A stretch of DNA of 64,000 bases from Thermoguttaceae bacterium (GCA_017407125.1 JAFQXE010000002.1:1-64000); one strand, 5' to 3'. Positions 31,600 through 41,825 are shown, counted from the first letter of the stretch. A program made the numbers and translations. Notes: generated by a model from the sequence alone, not told the origin.

Positions 31600-34146
31600 T
31601 TAGGGTCTTTTCTTTTTCTTCAGATTAATCGGTTTTAGTGGCTTCGGATAAGCATGTGCAGGTGCAGTAACAGGCGCTCCATAATTTGGTTTAGTTGCTC
31701 TTCCTGTTTCATACGGCATATTAAATGCTCCAGATACGTCATCTAAATAAGCCTGCTGTTGCAGAGAATCTTGTCTATCCGCTGGGTCGTATGACTCATA
31801 TATCTGACCACTAGCGCTCGCTCTGGCTCTGGCAGCTTCCAGCTGCCGTTCATGCTCTTGCTGCTGTTGTGCCAGAGCTTGCTGATAATAATATTCTTGT
31901 TCGGCTCTTGCCTGTTCAGCTTCCATTTGAGCGTTAAACCGCTTAGTTTCGTTTGTTATACGAGCCTTTTCAAACATCTTTTGTAGTTCGTTCCTTTCAT
32001 TTGCGATATTTTCTTGAGACGTAATAGAATTATCTGAAATTGTTTTTTGTAGCTTTCTATTCTCCTCGCCTTCATGAGCTTGCAATTCTCGCTGCTTTCT
32101 AGCCATAGACTCTTGTAAAGCTCTATTGCGTTCCCCTTCACGCTCCTGAAGCTCTCGTTGCTTTAACGCTGTTAGAGCTTGCATATTCCTATTAGCCTTA
32201 GCAATATCTTCCTGTGAGCGGCGGTTCTTATCAGCAATACCTTCCTGAGATTCAATCCCAAGCATAACATTGTTAGTTTGGTTCAATCGATTAGCATTGC
32301 CCTCAGAAGCCTGTAAGTCTCTGTTAGCTTGACCTTCTCGTTCCTGAAGCTCTCGTTGTAACTTAGCAATCTCTTTCTGTACGGTCTCACCAGCTTGCCG
32401 TTCGCTAGTTCTGAAACGTTCTCCAGCCTCGCGTTCTCGCGTAGTAAATTCTTGTCCTTCTAAGCGTTCTCCTCGACGGAAGCGTTCTCCGGCTTCTCTT
32501 TCACTGGTAGTGAAGTCCTGCCCCAGTTCTCGTTCTCTTCGACGGAATCGTTCGCCAGCTTCTCGTTCACGAGTAGTGAATTCTTGTCCTTCTTCTCGTT
32601 CTGCTCGACGGAATCTTCGTTCACGATTTGCTTCTATTTCTCTTGCTAATCTTTCTTCTACTGTTTCTTTGTGCTTGAACTGCTGTTCCTCTTTCTGGAG
32701 TCGTTCTTTGAGTTCACGCTCAGCCTTAGCGATTTCTTCTTTAGATATTCGACTCTTTTCAGACTCTCTCATACTTTCGGCTTGGTTAGCCAGTTGAATA
32801 GCCGTAGATACTGCTTGACTGCGTTCCTGAGCTTTACGCTGCCGCTCTTCCTTACCGAATTCACTAACAACGCCCAGTGTAGGTATATCCATACCGCCAC
32901 TTTCCATGAACTGTCTCAGAGCGACTCGTAGCATTGGCTTATTCTTATGAATGTCTGGGTTAATTTCCAGTATTTCATTCATGGCGTCAATGACTTCTTC
33001 TGGGTCTTTTTCTTTAAGATAGGGGTCAGTATTCAAGAGATCAATTAGAATAGACTGAACGCGAATTCTGCGCAGTTCGGCTTCATGAGCAGGGTCAGCC
33101 AAACCATACATAAGTTCGCGCTCAAATCTGTCTAAACCTACCCAGCCCGGGTGATTTAATGCTTCAAGCCCAGTTATTCCTCCAACCCCTGAAGCAGAGA
33201 GGGGTTTATAGGCTTGCTTAGTTCGATACTCTTGTTCTCTTTTTTTTTTTCTAGCTATCTCAGCTTCCTTGAACATCTCGTCGATAGAATCCATACCTTC
33301 CACATGCCGCTCTTTAGGTCGTACATATTGGTTGACAATACCAACACATTCTCCTAGCACTTCCTTTTCCTTAGCGGCGGCTTTCTTAAAGGACTCGTTT
33401 TTAAAAACGAATTCGTCAAATGCCTTGGCAAACGGATGGGAATCTGGAATATAGGTTTCTCGCTGATACTGAGCCTTTTTATCCATATAGTTCTCAGCAA
33501 TCATCTTATTGATGATCTTGAGTCCTTCTTCGCCGTAGGCTACCTTAGCATATTCACGAGCTACATCCGGTTTAATTCCACCGGCTTTACGGAGTTCCCG
33601 TACAACAGCGTCGTAGGCTTTGTCTCTGGCGTCCTGAGCTGCATATTTAACACGAGTGGCTTCATTAGCAGCGACGTCGGCTGCGTTCATAACAGCTTTA
33701 CGAGCGTCCAGAATCTGATGAGGCTTAGCGGCAGCTTTCTTAACAGTTTCCGGAACAGGTTCCTCTTCCCCTTTGAGGTAATCCCAGGCGTCCGGGAAAT
33801 GAACCGAGGCAGGATAATCCCAGAAATCGTCATAGACTTCAGGAGCGGTAGCTTTCTTACCCATAGGGAATTCACTGCGAAGGAGAGACATAACTTCGTC
33901 CAGAGAAGCAATAGGATAAGAAGCAGCTTTCTCTTGAAGGGTATTGGATTCCTCTCGATGAATAGCCGCTGCGCCAGTATTATAAGCCCTGACAAGAATC
34001 GGAAGATAGTCTTGAGTGAGCTTCATAGCGGACGCTACCTTAGCTACCGCTTTAGACGGATCCATAGCCCCGTCCGAGCATAAAGCTGCAATCTTGTCAA
34101 TGGCTGTATCGATTTTATCTCGTTGTTCTTTAGTAGGTTTATTCAT
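31600..34146 (-). CDS. Large coiled-coil virion protein, 848 aa
   Basis: The first about 350 residues are mixed, with KKAA-type motifs. The middle (about 450-730) is a long charged coiled coil including three 22-residue repeats with core EREAGERFRR and a second, looser repeat with core RELQEREG. The last about 120 residues are Gln/Ala/Pro-rich and end in a basic tail (KKKKRP). Long rods of this kind in phage particles are usually internal or fibre proteins. It is 4 bp from the 1613-aa gene and presumably co-transcribed. No ribosome site precedes the ATG. Confidence 0.85.
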   Translation of the reverse strand: MNKPTKEQRDKIDTAIDKIAALCSDGAMDPSKAVAKVASAMKLTQDYLPILVRAYNTGAAAIHREESNTLQEKAASYPIASLDEVMSLLRSEFPMGKKATAPEVYDDFWDYPASVHFPDAWDYLKGEEEPVPETVKKAAAKPHQILDARKAVMNAADVAANEATRVKYAAQDARDKAYDAVVRELRKAGGIKPDVAREYAKVAYGEEGLKIINKMIAENYMDKKAQYQRETYIPDSHPFAKAFDEFVFKNESFKKAAAKEKEVLGECVGIVNQYVRPKERHVEGMDSIDEMFKEAEIARKKKREQEYRTKQAYKPLSASGVGGITGLEALNHPGWVGLDRFERELMYGLADPAHEAELRRIRVQSILIDLLNTDPYLKEKDPEEVIDAMNEILEINPDIHKNKPMLRVALRQFMESGGMDIPTLGVVSEFGKEERQRKAQERSQAVSTAIQLANQAESMRESEKSRISKEEIAKAERELKERLQKEEQQFKHKETVEERLAREIEANRERRFRRAEREEGQEFTTREREAGERFRRRERELGQDFTTSEREAGERFRRGERLEGQEFTTREREAGERFRTSERQAGETVQKEIAKLQRELQEREGQANRDLQASEGNANRLNQTNNVMLGIESQEGIADKNRRSQEDIAKANRNMQALTALKQRELQEREGERNRALQESMARKQRELQAHEGEENRKLQKTISDNSITSQENIANERNELQKMFEKARITNETKRFNAQMEAEQARAEQEYYYQQALAQQQQEHERQLEAARARASASGQIYESYDPADRQDSLQQQAYLDDVSGAFNMPYETGRATKPNYGAPVTAPAHAYPKPLKPINLKKKKRP
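32413..32610 (-). repeat. Three tandem 66-bp repeats inside the coiled-coil gene
   Basis: Units at 32413-32478, 32479-32544 and 32545-32610 each encode 22 residues of the type GQEFTTREREAGERFRRxER. The units differ by scattered substitutions, so the array is old enough to have diverged but keeps exact length. Confidence 0.88.
33395..33410. repeat. Core copy of the dispersed palindrome inside a gene
   Basis: TCGTTTTTAAAAACGA is a perfect 16-bp palindrome sharing the 14-bp core CGTTTTTAAAAACG with the 22-bp intergenic copies. It encodes VFKN in the 848-aa protein; the other coding copy (61668) also encodes VFKN. Confidence 0.75.
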
Positions 34147-34150
34147 AATA

Positions 34151-37100
34151 TTATAAAGGGAGTAATTGACCGTTTATAGGCATCTTACTGAGTATATCGT
34201 ATATAATAGCTTGCGTTTCCTCTGGGAGCAATTTCATATTAACTCGTCTGGATACGGGATCCATTTTTGCCAGATTAACGGCTGTATTCATTATTTCAGG
34301 ACTAATATTTTCGTTACCTGTATTTGTTGTTGTTGTATTTTTTGATTCTGGATTATATCTGCGGTATTTTACAGTACCATCGGGATTATGCGTTCTACGG
34401 TAGCGATCTAATTCTGACAGGGATTTACTTGTCTCAAGTAATTTACTGCCAGCATTTCCAACAGCCTGTACCGGCTTTTTAACTAAATTAATGCCTAAGT
34501 CTGCCCCAGCTTCTATAGAATCGACTGTCGATTTACCTATTGTATCAATTGTATTGGGTACTATTTCGTCCCGACGTCCGTTAGTCAAAGAATCGAGATT
34601 TACAGCATCGGTATTAGTAGTAGTCCAATAATTTGGTTTTATCCCAGCATACGACCACAGCCATTCATTCAAATTTCGTAAATGTTGTGGCGCTTTAATA
34701 GTCCAGTCCATAAGAGCGGAGGGGGAGTGATTAATTCCTCGTTGCAACGTCAGCTCCTGTAATACATCATTGTAGGCTTCTTTTGCAATCTTCTGAGCCT
34801 CCTCGTGAGAATCACCAACAGAAATTCTATAGTCGTAAACCTGTTCTCCGTATCTGGCGGCGTCGTCTTTGGAGGCTTCAATACCTCTAGCGAGTAAATC
34901 CGCGACAAAAATGGCTGGGGCAGCTATCCCACGGGGCTTAGTTGCTTTAGGCGCTTTAGGTGTTACTTTGGTCTCGGGTAAAGAAGTAAATCCTGTAGAG
35001 AACTTATTTGTTTTAGGCATAATTACGTCAACCTGAGGATTAAACTCGGGCTTAATTATTCCTTCCCGCATTAATTGATCGAGGTAAACACCCCGATCGT
35101 GCGGTGTAGGAATACTACGTAATTGATTCTGTATTGTTTCTTCTATCTTAGGATAAGAGGTTCTATATATCTCTTTACGTAAGTTATCAAAATTCTCACT
35201 TGTTAATCTATGAGGTATTGGTTTCGTAGAATCGGGTCTAAAATTCTCTACTGCTTTTTGTTGTTGACCCGTGAGAGCTCCTGCAGAGTCTGATGCTAGA
35301 GGACTACCACCGGTAGACGTTGCAGGTCTTACTACAGGTTCAGGAGAATTAACAGGTATAGTATTTGGTTCACCAGATAACAATCGACCTAATAAAGTTT
35401 CCGCTTTATTGGTATTTAATGTGTTATTTGGTTTTACAATCCCCAATCGTTCTAGCAATGTGGGTTCTTTTGTTGGATCAGAGACCAATAACTGTTCAAG
35501 TTTTCTATTTAAGTCTACAACAGCTTGGCTGTCTCCATCTAAAATTGCCGCTTCTCTAGCCCGTAATATATTACGTAAATTTTTATCTAACTTAGGCTTC
35601 GGTTGGTTTACTATCTCATTAGTCCATTCTTGCTCTAATGTTGGTTTAAAGTTTGGATCCACAGGAGTTCTAGTATAAGGGTCAACTCCAAACTCATTTA
35701 CTAATACATTGCGTATTTTAGAAGCCCCGGCTTCATCCCCGGCTTCAACAAGCGCATTATGTCTTTGTACTAAACTCATAATACGCTTATTATTTACGTT
35801 TTCTAGTTCTTGGGCGTTTCTTAGAGCAGCATCTGTATTAGCTTGCGGATTATAGCTAAAGTCGGTATCAAATCCATTTGGAGGTTCTATACCATATTTA
35901 TTTTTAAGCTCGGCATTTACTCTTTCTATAGTAACTTGATCACCGTTCGCTCTAGCAATGTTTCTTTCTTTAACAAGAGCTTCAATTTCTTTATAGCGCG
36001 TTTCTTGAGCTATTCTAGCTTTTTCAGCAGCGACAATTTCACTAAACTGCCTGGTTTCGTTATACGGCTTAGGTTGATTCAATAATTGTTCCACCACAGG
36101 ATCACTCATATCCGGAGTCTTTAATTCTTCTGGATATAAGGTATACTTCCACTTGGATGAATTTGGAGTTACTTCAAAAAGGCCGTTTTCTCCTATTATT
36201 TTTCTTTCCGGTCTAGCAACATTATCTCGCCAATAGTCGTATATTCTATTGGGATCCCTACGTTGAATATCAGCTTTTACTTGTTCTAATTCCGATAAGA
36301 ACTGAAGTCGAGCTTGTTGCTTTAAGCGTGTAGATTCCTGTGGTCCTAAACCCCAATCATCGATTTGAGCCAAACGACCTTCAAGTTTATCAATGGCGTT
36401 TTGAACCTTGGGATTATTGATGTTAGTCAAGAGCTTTTCAGTATTATCTCCTAATGCATCGTTAGCATAATTAATCGGAGAAATATTTCCTTCCACAAAA
36501 TTATTTATGTTTTCTATTTCAGCTAAACCGGGTATTTGCCCTTTACTTTGCCACCAGGTACGGAATTGGGATAACGTAGAAGGTCCACTAGGTTTTTTTG
36601 TCCAGATTTCTTTTGCTTGAGACGGAGACATAATGGCTGGATTTTTATGAGCTACGTAAGCTCCCGTAGCTCCTGCTCCGCCCAACCCCAATGCTGTAAG
36701 TAGCTGTCCAACCGGAATGCTACTGCCATCTGGAGCGGTTAATTGCGTTTCTGGATTGCCAGATAGTTCTGTACTCGCTGTCGGATTTGTATATAGATTT
36801 TGATCTATAATTGACTGAACAAGCGGTTTATTATTATTATTAGATTGAACCGTTTCAAGTGTAGAAGCTTCATTTTCAGCAGTGGGAGTGATACCTACTG
36901 ATACTGACGGATTTGAGAGTGCAGTTAAATTTTCAGTAGGAGTCTCGATTAAAAATTGTAATCCACCCAAAGCGAGTGTACTAGGAACAGTAGTCATTCC
37001 ATTGTTAGCACCATTTAGTTGTGGTTCGGTATTTGATTCCAATGGAATCCCCGAAATAGAGTTAAGAAACGGATCTTTATCAATTTGACTTGACGTGGCG

Positions 37101-38992
37101 TTTGAATTAGCCCAAGCTATTGCATCTGCATTTTGTTTAGACTCTGGAGATAACGCTTGCTGTTGCTGTCTGGCGGCTTCTGGAAAAGTATTGTATAACC
37201 ATTTACTTGTTTCTTGGTCTAATCCGGGTATTTTAGTATTTGTACTCATTTCGGGATATACCAGTTGAGCATAAAAATTCTGTAGCTGTGTTTGTATATC
37301 CGCAATCTTTGTATTTGCTGTTTGAATACTAGCGTTATTTATAGATTTAAGATCATTTACACTTCTATATTTATCCGGAGAATCAGTGAATGGGGCTAAG
37401 CTAAAATCAGCATCAGGTGTAGTCATATCTGGGTGAAAATATCGATAAACCACTTCTCCCAGCGTTTGAATTTTTGAACCTTGCCAGTTCCAGAAGTTAT
37501 CTTTCCATCCTGAGGGCAAATAACGACTCTCAGCTTGAATTTCGTTATTGATTGCTTTTCTATCATTAAGAGACTTTATTAAATCTCCCGTTAACGTGGC
37601 TAAAGTATTTCTCTCATCGGGTGTTAAATTACGCCCCAATTGTTTACTTAATAATGTAGCTTGACGATTTACATAATTATTAAATGCAGCTTGCCTAGCA
37701 TTAGCGGCTTGTATACCTTCTGCCGAATATGAACTAGGCTGAGGCATTGATGAGATGGTACTCGCTAACTGGGTAACACCTTTAGAGAATCTTATTGCTC
37801 TTGTTTGTAATTGCTCAGGCGCGTTATACTGCTGTAGCATCTGATCTACTAAGCCATTTGTAATATTTGTAATATTACCTTGAACATTGTTAGCGATTAA
37901 TGCTTGTTCAATTGCAGCAGTTAACTCTTGTCTACCTTTATTTTTAAAGGAATTAACAAAGGCTTCTGGATCTGCTTGATACTGATCTACTTCTCCTGCA
38001 GAATTAGTAGCTGGAAATGTTTGTAGAGCTGTGGGACCGTTCGTAGCTTGCTCTAATAATCTATCATTAGAGTAATAAACATTATCTAATGTTTGTTTAA
38101 GCGCAGACGTATTTCCCGTTAAACCCGGAAGATTCCAGTTAATTGCTGGTTTAGCTCTATTAAGCCCATTAGCTTGACTCATTGCGGAGTCCTGTAAATT
38201 TTTAGCATCATAGGCTAATCTAGCGGCATCTCCCTTCGGAGGTATATTTGCTTTAGGAACAGGAGTAGCTCCTGGTTGATTTTTCCCGGTAGTTTTGTTT
38301 GTACCAAATCCTCCCTGAGATAAATCATAAAGCCCATAGCCTAATAATCCAGCTAATAGACCAGCCCCCATAGAATTGAGGTATCCACTAGGCTTTCGTT
38401 TTTTCTTTTCGGTTAGGAAATGATAGAGTAATCCAGCCCCTGCAAGCGTTCCTAAGCCATAGCCAATATAACCATTAGGAATACCTAATGGAGATTGACG
38501 ATGCCAAGGTTCCTTAGCCGGAGTTTCTTTAGCTGTATCAGGAGTAGTAGTTGCCGGAGGAGCTAAAGGGTTATTTTCAACGGGTGGTTGTGTAGGTGTA
38601 GGTGTAGGTGTAGTAGGTGCCGCCGTAGGTGCTGTTGTTGGCTCTGCTTGATTCTCAACTGCGCCTACATTTTCAATAGGATCTATACCCTGTAATGGTT
38701 CGGCTTGTTTAATTAAACTGTATAAGGTCTTATTTCTAAACCTTTTAATCTGCTCAGCAGACGAAGATTTAGACATAAGACCTCTATAGGCTATTCCACT
38801 GCCCCGTAACATAGCTTCTGCGCCCAATCCAGCCGCAGCCCCCAGAACCAAAGTTCTAAGGAGCTTTTTGGCTTTAACAGAAGGAACAACGTTAGGATCG
38901 TCTACGTTGATTCCTCCAATAAGACTGGCTGTAGTAGCTAAGGCTGCTCCCGTTGCCGGGAGCATCCATACAGGGCGAGTAGGGTTTGACAT
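34151..38992 (-). CDS. Giant membrane-active-looking virion protein, 1613 aa
   Basis: The N-terminal 230 residues contain several Gly/Ala-rich hydrophobic helices (LPATGAALATTASLIGG; TLVLGAAAGLGAEAML; YIGYGLGTLAGAGLLY; MGAGLLAGLLGYGLY) separated by a Thr/Pro-rich linker. The remaining about 1350 residues are polar, rich in Asn, Gln and Thr, with another Gly-rich segment (TALGLGGAGATGAYVA) near residue 770. This resembles ejected or internal virion proteins that enter the host membrane with the DNA, but no lysozyme or transglycosylase motif was found. It shares a LIKQA motif with its neighbours. No ribosome site at the ATG. Confidence 0.8.
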   Translation of the reverse strand: MSNPTRPVWMLPATGAALATTASLIGGINVDDPNVVPSVKAKKLLRTLVLGAAAGLGAEAMLRGSGIAYRGLMSKSSSAEQIKRFRNKTLYSLIKQAEPLQGIDPIENVGAVENQAEPTTAPTAAPTTPTPTPTQPPVENNPLAPPATTTPDTAKETPAKEPWHRQSPLGIPNGYIGYGLGTLAGAGLLYHFLTEKKKRKPSGYLNSMGAGLLAGLLGYGLYDLSQGGFGTNKTTGKNQPGATPVPKANIPPKGDAARLAYDAKNLQDSAMSQANGLNRAKPAINWNLPGLTGNTSALKQTLDNVYYSNDRLLEQATNGPTALQTFPATNSAGEVDQYQADPEAFVNSFKNKGRQELTAAIEQALIANNVQGNITNITNGLVDQMLQQYNAPEQLQTRAIRFSKGVTQLASTISSMPQPSSYSAEGIQAANARQAAFNNYVNRQATLLSKQLGRNLTPDERNTLATLTGDLIKSLNDRKAINNEIQAESRYLPSGWKDNFWNWQGSKIQTLGEVVYRYFHPDMTTPDADFSLAPFTDSPDKYRSVNDLKSINNASIQTANTKIADIQTQLQNFYAQLVYPEMSTNTKIPGLDQETSKWLYNTFPEAARQQQQALSPESKQNADAIAWANSNATSSQIDKDPFLNSISGIPLESNTEPQLNGANNGMTTVPSTLALGGLQFLIETPTENLTALSNPSVSVGITPTAENEASTLETVQSNNNNKPLVQSIIDQNLYTNPTASTELSGNPETQLTAPDGSSIPVGQLLTALGLGGAGATGAYVAHKNPAIMSPSQAKEIWTKKPSGPSTLSQFRTWWQSKGQIPGLAEIENINNFVEGNISPINYANDALGDNTEKLLTNINNPKVQNAIDKLEGRLAQIDDWGLGPQESTRLKQQARLQFLSELEQVKADIQRRDPNRIYDYWRDNVARPERKIIGENGLFEVTPNSSKWKYTLYPEELKTPDMSDPVVEQLLNQPKPYNETRQFSEIVAAEKARIAQETRYKEIEALVKERNIARANGDQVTIERVNAELKNKYGIEPPNGFDTDFSYNPQANTDAALRNAQELENVNNKRIMSLVQRHNALVEAGDEAGASKIRNVLVNEFGVDPYTRTPVDPNFKPTLEQEWTNEIVNQPKPKLDKNLRNILRAREAAILDGDSQAVVDLNRKLEQLLVSDPTKEPTLLERLGIVKPNNTLNTNKAETLLGRLLSGEPNTIPVNSPEPVVRPATSTGGSPLASDSAGALTGQQQKAVENFRPDSTKPIPHRLTSENFDNLRKEIYRTSYPKIEETIQNQLRSIPTPHDRGVYLDQLMREGIIKPEFNPQVDVIMPKTNKFSTGFTSLPETKVTPKAPKATKPRGIAAPAIFVADLLARGIEASKDDAARYGEQVYDYRISVGDSHEEAQKIAKEAYNDVLQELTLQRGINHSPSALMDWTIKAPQHLRNLNEWLWSYAGIKPNYWTTTNTDAVNLDSLTNGRRDEIVPNTIDTIGKSTVDSIEAGADLGINLVKKPVQAVGNAGSKLLETSKSLSELDRYRRTHNPDGTVKYRRYNPESKNTTTTNTGNENISPEIMNTAVNLAKMDPVSRRVNMKLLPEETQAIIYDILSKMPINGQLLPL

Positions 38993-39002
38993 AGGTGTTT
39001 AA

Positions 39003-39578
39003 TTACGCACCGGGATTGGTGCTAAAGTATTCTTCAAAAGGATCTAATCCAGCGGCCAAGAAATCCTCATTAGACAATCCAGCACCAGCAGCAGCGTCTA
39101 CAGGGATATTAGCTGTATCATCCTTTTTAATGGCAGCCATAAATTTCTGCTCCGGTGTAAGTCCGTCTTTATTGGTCAAGTAACGATAAAGCTCGTTGCC
39201 ACCAACACCCGCCAAGCCACCGATTCCAGCTCCAGCCAAGGCATGACCCAGAATCTTCTTTTTACGAGCATAGGCAACCAAGGCACCGATAATAGCACCA
39301 ATGCCAGCACCTCCAGCACCCGCTAAAGCGTCAGAAGCTCCACGAGACCAAGGACGCTTACCTTTGATACGAAGCGGATCATAGCCCGACATAGCGGCGA
39401 TTGAACCGAAATCCGGTTCCGTTACTTTAAGACCACCATTAGAGTAGGCGGAATCCTGTCCTCTAGGTGCGATAGCCGGCCCACTAGCAGCCTGTTTCTG
39501 CATAGCTCGCATTCGGAGAATACCACGAGCAGCAAGACCGCGAACGTATGCTTGTTTAATCATTTGTTCGTTATTCAT
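39003..39578 (-). CDS. Glycine-rich membrane-type virion protein A, 191 aa
   Basis: Begins MNNEQMIKQAYVRGLAARGI, nearly the same as protein B beside it, followed by MQKQAASG. A Gly-rich hydrophobic hairpin (DALAGAGGAGIGAIIGALVAY and GHALAGAGIGGLAGVGG) forms the centre; the tail is acidic. Probable paralogue of the 290-aa protein. AGGAGG precedes the ATG, unlike most late genes. Confidence 0.82.
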   Translation of the reverse strand: MNNEQMIKQAYVRGLAARGILRMRAMQKQAASGPAIAPRGQDSAYSNGGLKVTEPDFGSIAAMSGYDPLRIKGKRPWSRGASDALAGAGGAGIGAIIGALVAYARKKKILGHALAGAGIGGLAGVGGNELYRYLTNKDGLTPEQKFMAAIKKDDTANIPVDAAAGAGLSNEDFLAAGLDPFEEYFSTNPGA

Positions 39579-39589
39579 TAAGTATCCTC

Positions 39590-40462
39590 CTATTTTTTAG
39601 ATTTTTTGCTTTTCTTCGGGTTTGACAAACGACCAAAGTCTCTACCACTGAGAGGACTCGGGGCAGTCAATTGATCAAATGAGTTTCGAATAGCTCCAAC
39701 AGCAGCATTTCCAAAGTTTCTTACTCCCTCTAATTGAGACTGGGCTCCGCGACCTACCAAGCCTAATACTTTTTTAGCGAGGTCTCTAGTGGCAGCTTCT
39801 TGTCGCTCTTTCTGTTCTCTCTGTTGCGTATAAAGTCTATTCTGTTGATCCATAGACCACTCTGGTTCATTACCAGATTCGATTACATCGGATCCTTCAT
39901 CTACAATTGCATCGTCAACAGCGTTTTGAGTATTGACGTTATCCATAGCCTTGTATATTTTTCTACCGAAATTCTTATAAGCCCTAGCAACGTCAGTCCA
40001 AGCCAAGTTCTTATCGCTTTCTGGAGTTACTCCTAAGGAGCTATTAATATCGGGTTCGAGACCATAAGTAGCGTCTCCTCCTTGTAAACCAAGACCCGTT
40101 GCAATAGATGTTCTGGATCCTGGATTTACAATTCCATCAATAAGCGTAGCGGCTACAGAAGGTTTTGTTTCTGCTGGAGCTTTCTTAGAATACTGATAAC
40201 CCAGACCACCCAAAAGGCCAGCACCAGCACCGGCAGCACCACCAATACCAGCACCGCGCAAGACGTTCTTACCACGAGCGTACTGAACCAAAGCTCCGAT
40301 AAGTGAACCAAGAGCGCCACCTCCGGCAGCTCCGATACCACCGGAGATAGCATAATCTTTCAGCCCTCCGGCAGCTTGTTTCTGACGCAAACGAGCGCGA
40401 TAGATGCCACGAGCGGCAAGACCACGAACGTAAGCGCGTTTAATCATTTGTGTTTTATTCAT
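39590..40462 (-). CDS. Glycine-rich membrane-type virion protein B, 290 aa
   Basis: Begins MNKTQMIKRAYVRGLAARGI and LRQKQAAGG, then two Gly-rich hydrophobic helices (GGIGAAGGGALGSLIGALVQYA; AGIGGAAGAGAGLLGGLGY). The C-terminal half is charged and ends in KKSKKSKK. It is longer than paralogue A because of that charged half. Only a weak AAGGAA site precedes its ATG; its own promoter is expected in the 100-bp gap upstream. Confidence 0.82.
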   Translation of the reverse strand: MNKTQMIKRAYVRGLAARGIYRARLRQKQAAGGLKDYAISGGIGAAGGGALGSLIGALVQYARGKNVLRGAGIGGAAGAGAGLLGGLGYQYSKKAPAETKPSVAATLIDGIVNPGSRTSIATGLGLQGGDATYGLEPDINSSLGVTPESDKNLAWTDVARAYKNFGRKIYKAMDNVNTQNAVDDAIVDEGSDVIESGNEPEWSMDQQNRLYTQQREQKERQEAATRDLAKKVLGLVGRGAQSQLEGVRNFGNAAVGAIRNSFDQLTAPSPLSGRDFGRLSNPKKSKKSKK

Positions 40463-40528
40463 GTTTATTCCTTATATGTTGTTTACTACTGTAGTGAAAC
40501 GATTACTACATTGAAACGGATATGTTAA

Positions 40529-40547
40529 AATTTCGCAAATCGAAATT
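40529..40547 (-). terminator. Terminator after the 420-aa gene
   Basis: AATTTCG/CGAAATT 7-bp stem with a 5-nt loop, followed on the minus strand by TTT and an A-rich stretch. It separates the 420-aa gene from the Gly-rich pair. A second inverted repeat (GTAGTGAAAC / ATTACTAC) lies at 40493-40511. Confidence 0.6.
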
Positions 40548-40562
40548 GATAGTCTAACTAAG

Positions 40563-41825
40563 TTAAGCATTGCCTAACAACGGTGTATTAAACTCTGGTT
40601 GTGTACTTGGAAGAAGTGGATATTTAGGTTCCGGGGCTATAGGAGTATATTCTTGCCCTTGAACGGGAACGCGATTTCCCCATCTAGCGTTGTAGGTAGT
40701 AACAGCGTTAGCTCCGGGTTCAGTCTTTTTAGGTGGAGGTTGCTGCTGTCTATTTTCTAGTCGCCAATCATCATCTACATTTACTCTATTGAATAGTCTC
40801 CCAGCATCCTCGTTGATATAATTCACAATAGAGCCGATAGGTTTATTAGCTGTAGAATGAATAGTATCTAACATCTTTCCAAAGTCAGATTTGGAAAATT
40901 CATCAAGATAACCGCTACCAACCCCGTAGCCGTAAGCGCCAGCCCCTATTGCTCCTAAAAGAGTAGGTCCCCACAGAGCATTAGTTCCCATCATAGAGCC
41001 AATAGCAGAAAGCGGGATACCGTAAGCTAACCAAGGTGTAGCGTATCGAAGCGCTCCTCTTAATCCCGGGTTCTGATCCAGCCAACCATAAAAATTATCT
41101 TTGTAATCGTTAGCCTCTACCTCTGGCCGGAAATAGGCATCACGATAGGCGTCTACGTACTTTTGTATCTCCTCATCAGATAAATTTAAACTCTTACGGT
41201 AGTTTTCTACTTCTTCATCTGTAACTAAAGAATCTAAAAAGCCACCCATTGTTTTTGCGGCGTTTCCCGGACCGTAAAACTTAGTTCCCGGCAGCACTCC
41301 CGTATGATCGTTTATTTGTGTAGATACGTTATATAAACCAGAAAGTGCTTTTTCTGGCATCCCGTTTTCTTTAGCTTTTTGAGTTAAGTTTGTTGCTATG
41401 CTATGTAGTGTTGGATCCCCGTGCCATGTACGCCCCATAATAGTCTCGTCTATAGGAGCGTTTCTTCCTTGCCAAAATTTTCTTCTTACTAAAAAATCTC
41501 CGATTTGTCCTGAACCACCAAGTTCTTTTTCTATAAACGTGGGTTCACTTCCAGAATTTTTATTACCGGCTAAGTTGCTAACATAATACGGTAATCTATA
41601 AAGACCTTTATAATTAGGATCCTTTATTTCCGGTAACAAATTATTTGTAGGTACACCGCCAGTTACTTTATCTCCCCAAGTAAGTTTATTTAAAATATCT
41701 CTGGGAGAGTCATCTGCAGCTCTTTTAACTATAGCTCTAGGCACATGCAGATAATATAAATCTACTTGAAAGTTATCTGTCTTTCTTTTAGGAGCATCGT
41801 CGAGATAGTCAGCTATAGTTGGCAT
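40563..41825 (-). CDS. Virion protein with central membrane segment, 420 aa
   Basis: N-terminal region with VPRAIVKRAADDSP, then a long polar part, a hydrophobic Gly/Ala-rich segment (ALRYATPWLAYGIPLSAIGSM; GPTLLGAIGAGAYGYGVGSGYL) near residues 265-310 and a Pro-rich tail. The design matches its neighbours: polar chain plus Gly-rich hydrophobic hairpin. No enzyme motif seen. Confidence 0.8.
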   Translation of the reverse strand: MPTIADYLDDAPKRKTDNFQVDLYYLHVPRAIVKRAADDSPRDILNKLTWGDKVTGGVPTNNLLPEIKDPNYKGLYRLPYYVSNLAGNKNSGSEPTFIEKELGGSGQIGDFLVRRKFWQGRNAPIDETIMGRTWHGDPTLHSIATNLTQKAKENGMPEKALSGLYNVSTQINDHTGVLPGTKFYGPGNAAKTMGGFLDSLVTDEEVENYRKSLNLSDEEIQKYVDAYRDAYFRPEVEANDYKDNFYGWLDQNPGLRGALRYATPWLAYGIPLSAIGSMMGTNALWGPTLLGAIGAGAYGYGVGSGYLDEFSKSDFGKMLDTIHSTANKPIGSIVNYINEDAGRLFNRVNVDDDWRLENRQQQPPPKKTEPGANAVTTYNARWGNRVPVQGQEYTPIAPEPKYPLLPSTQPEFNTPLLGNA

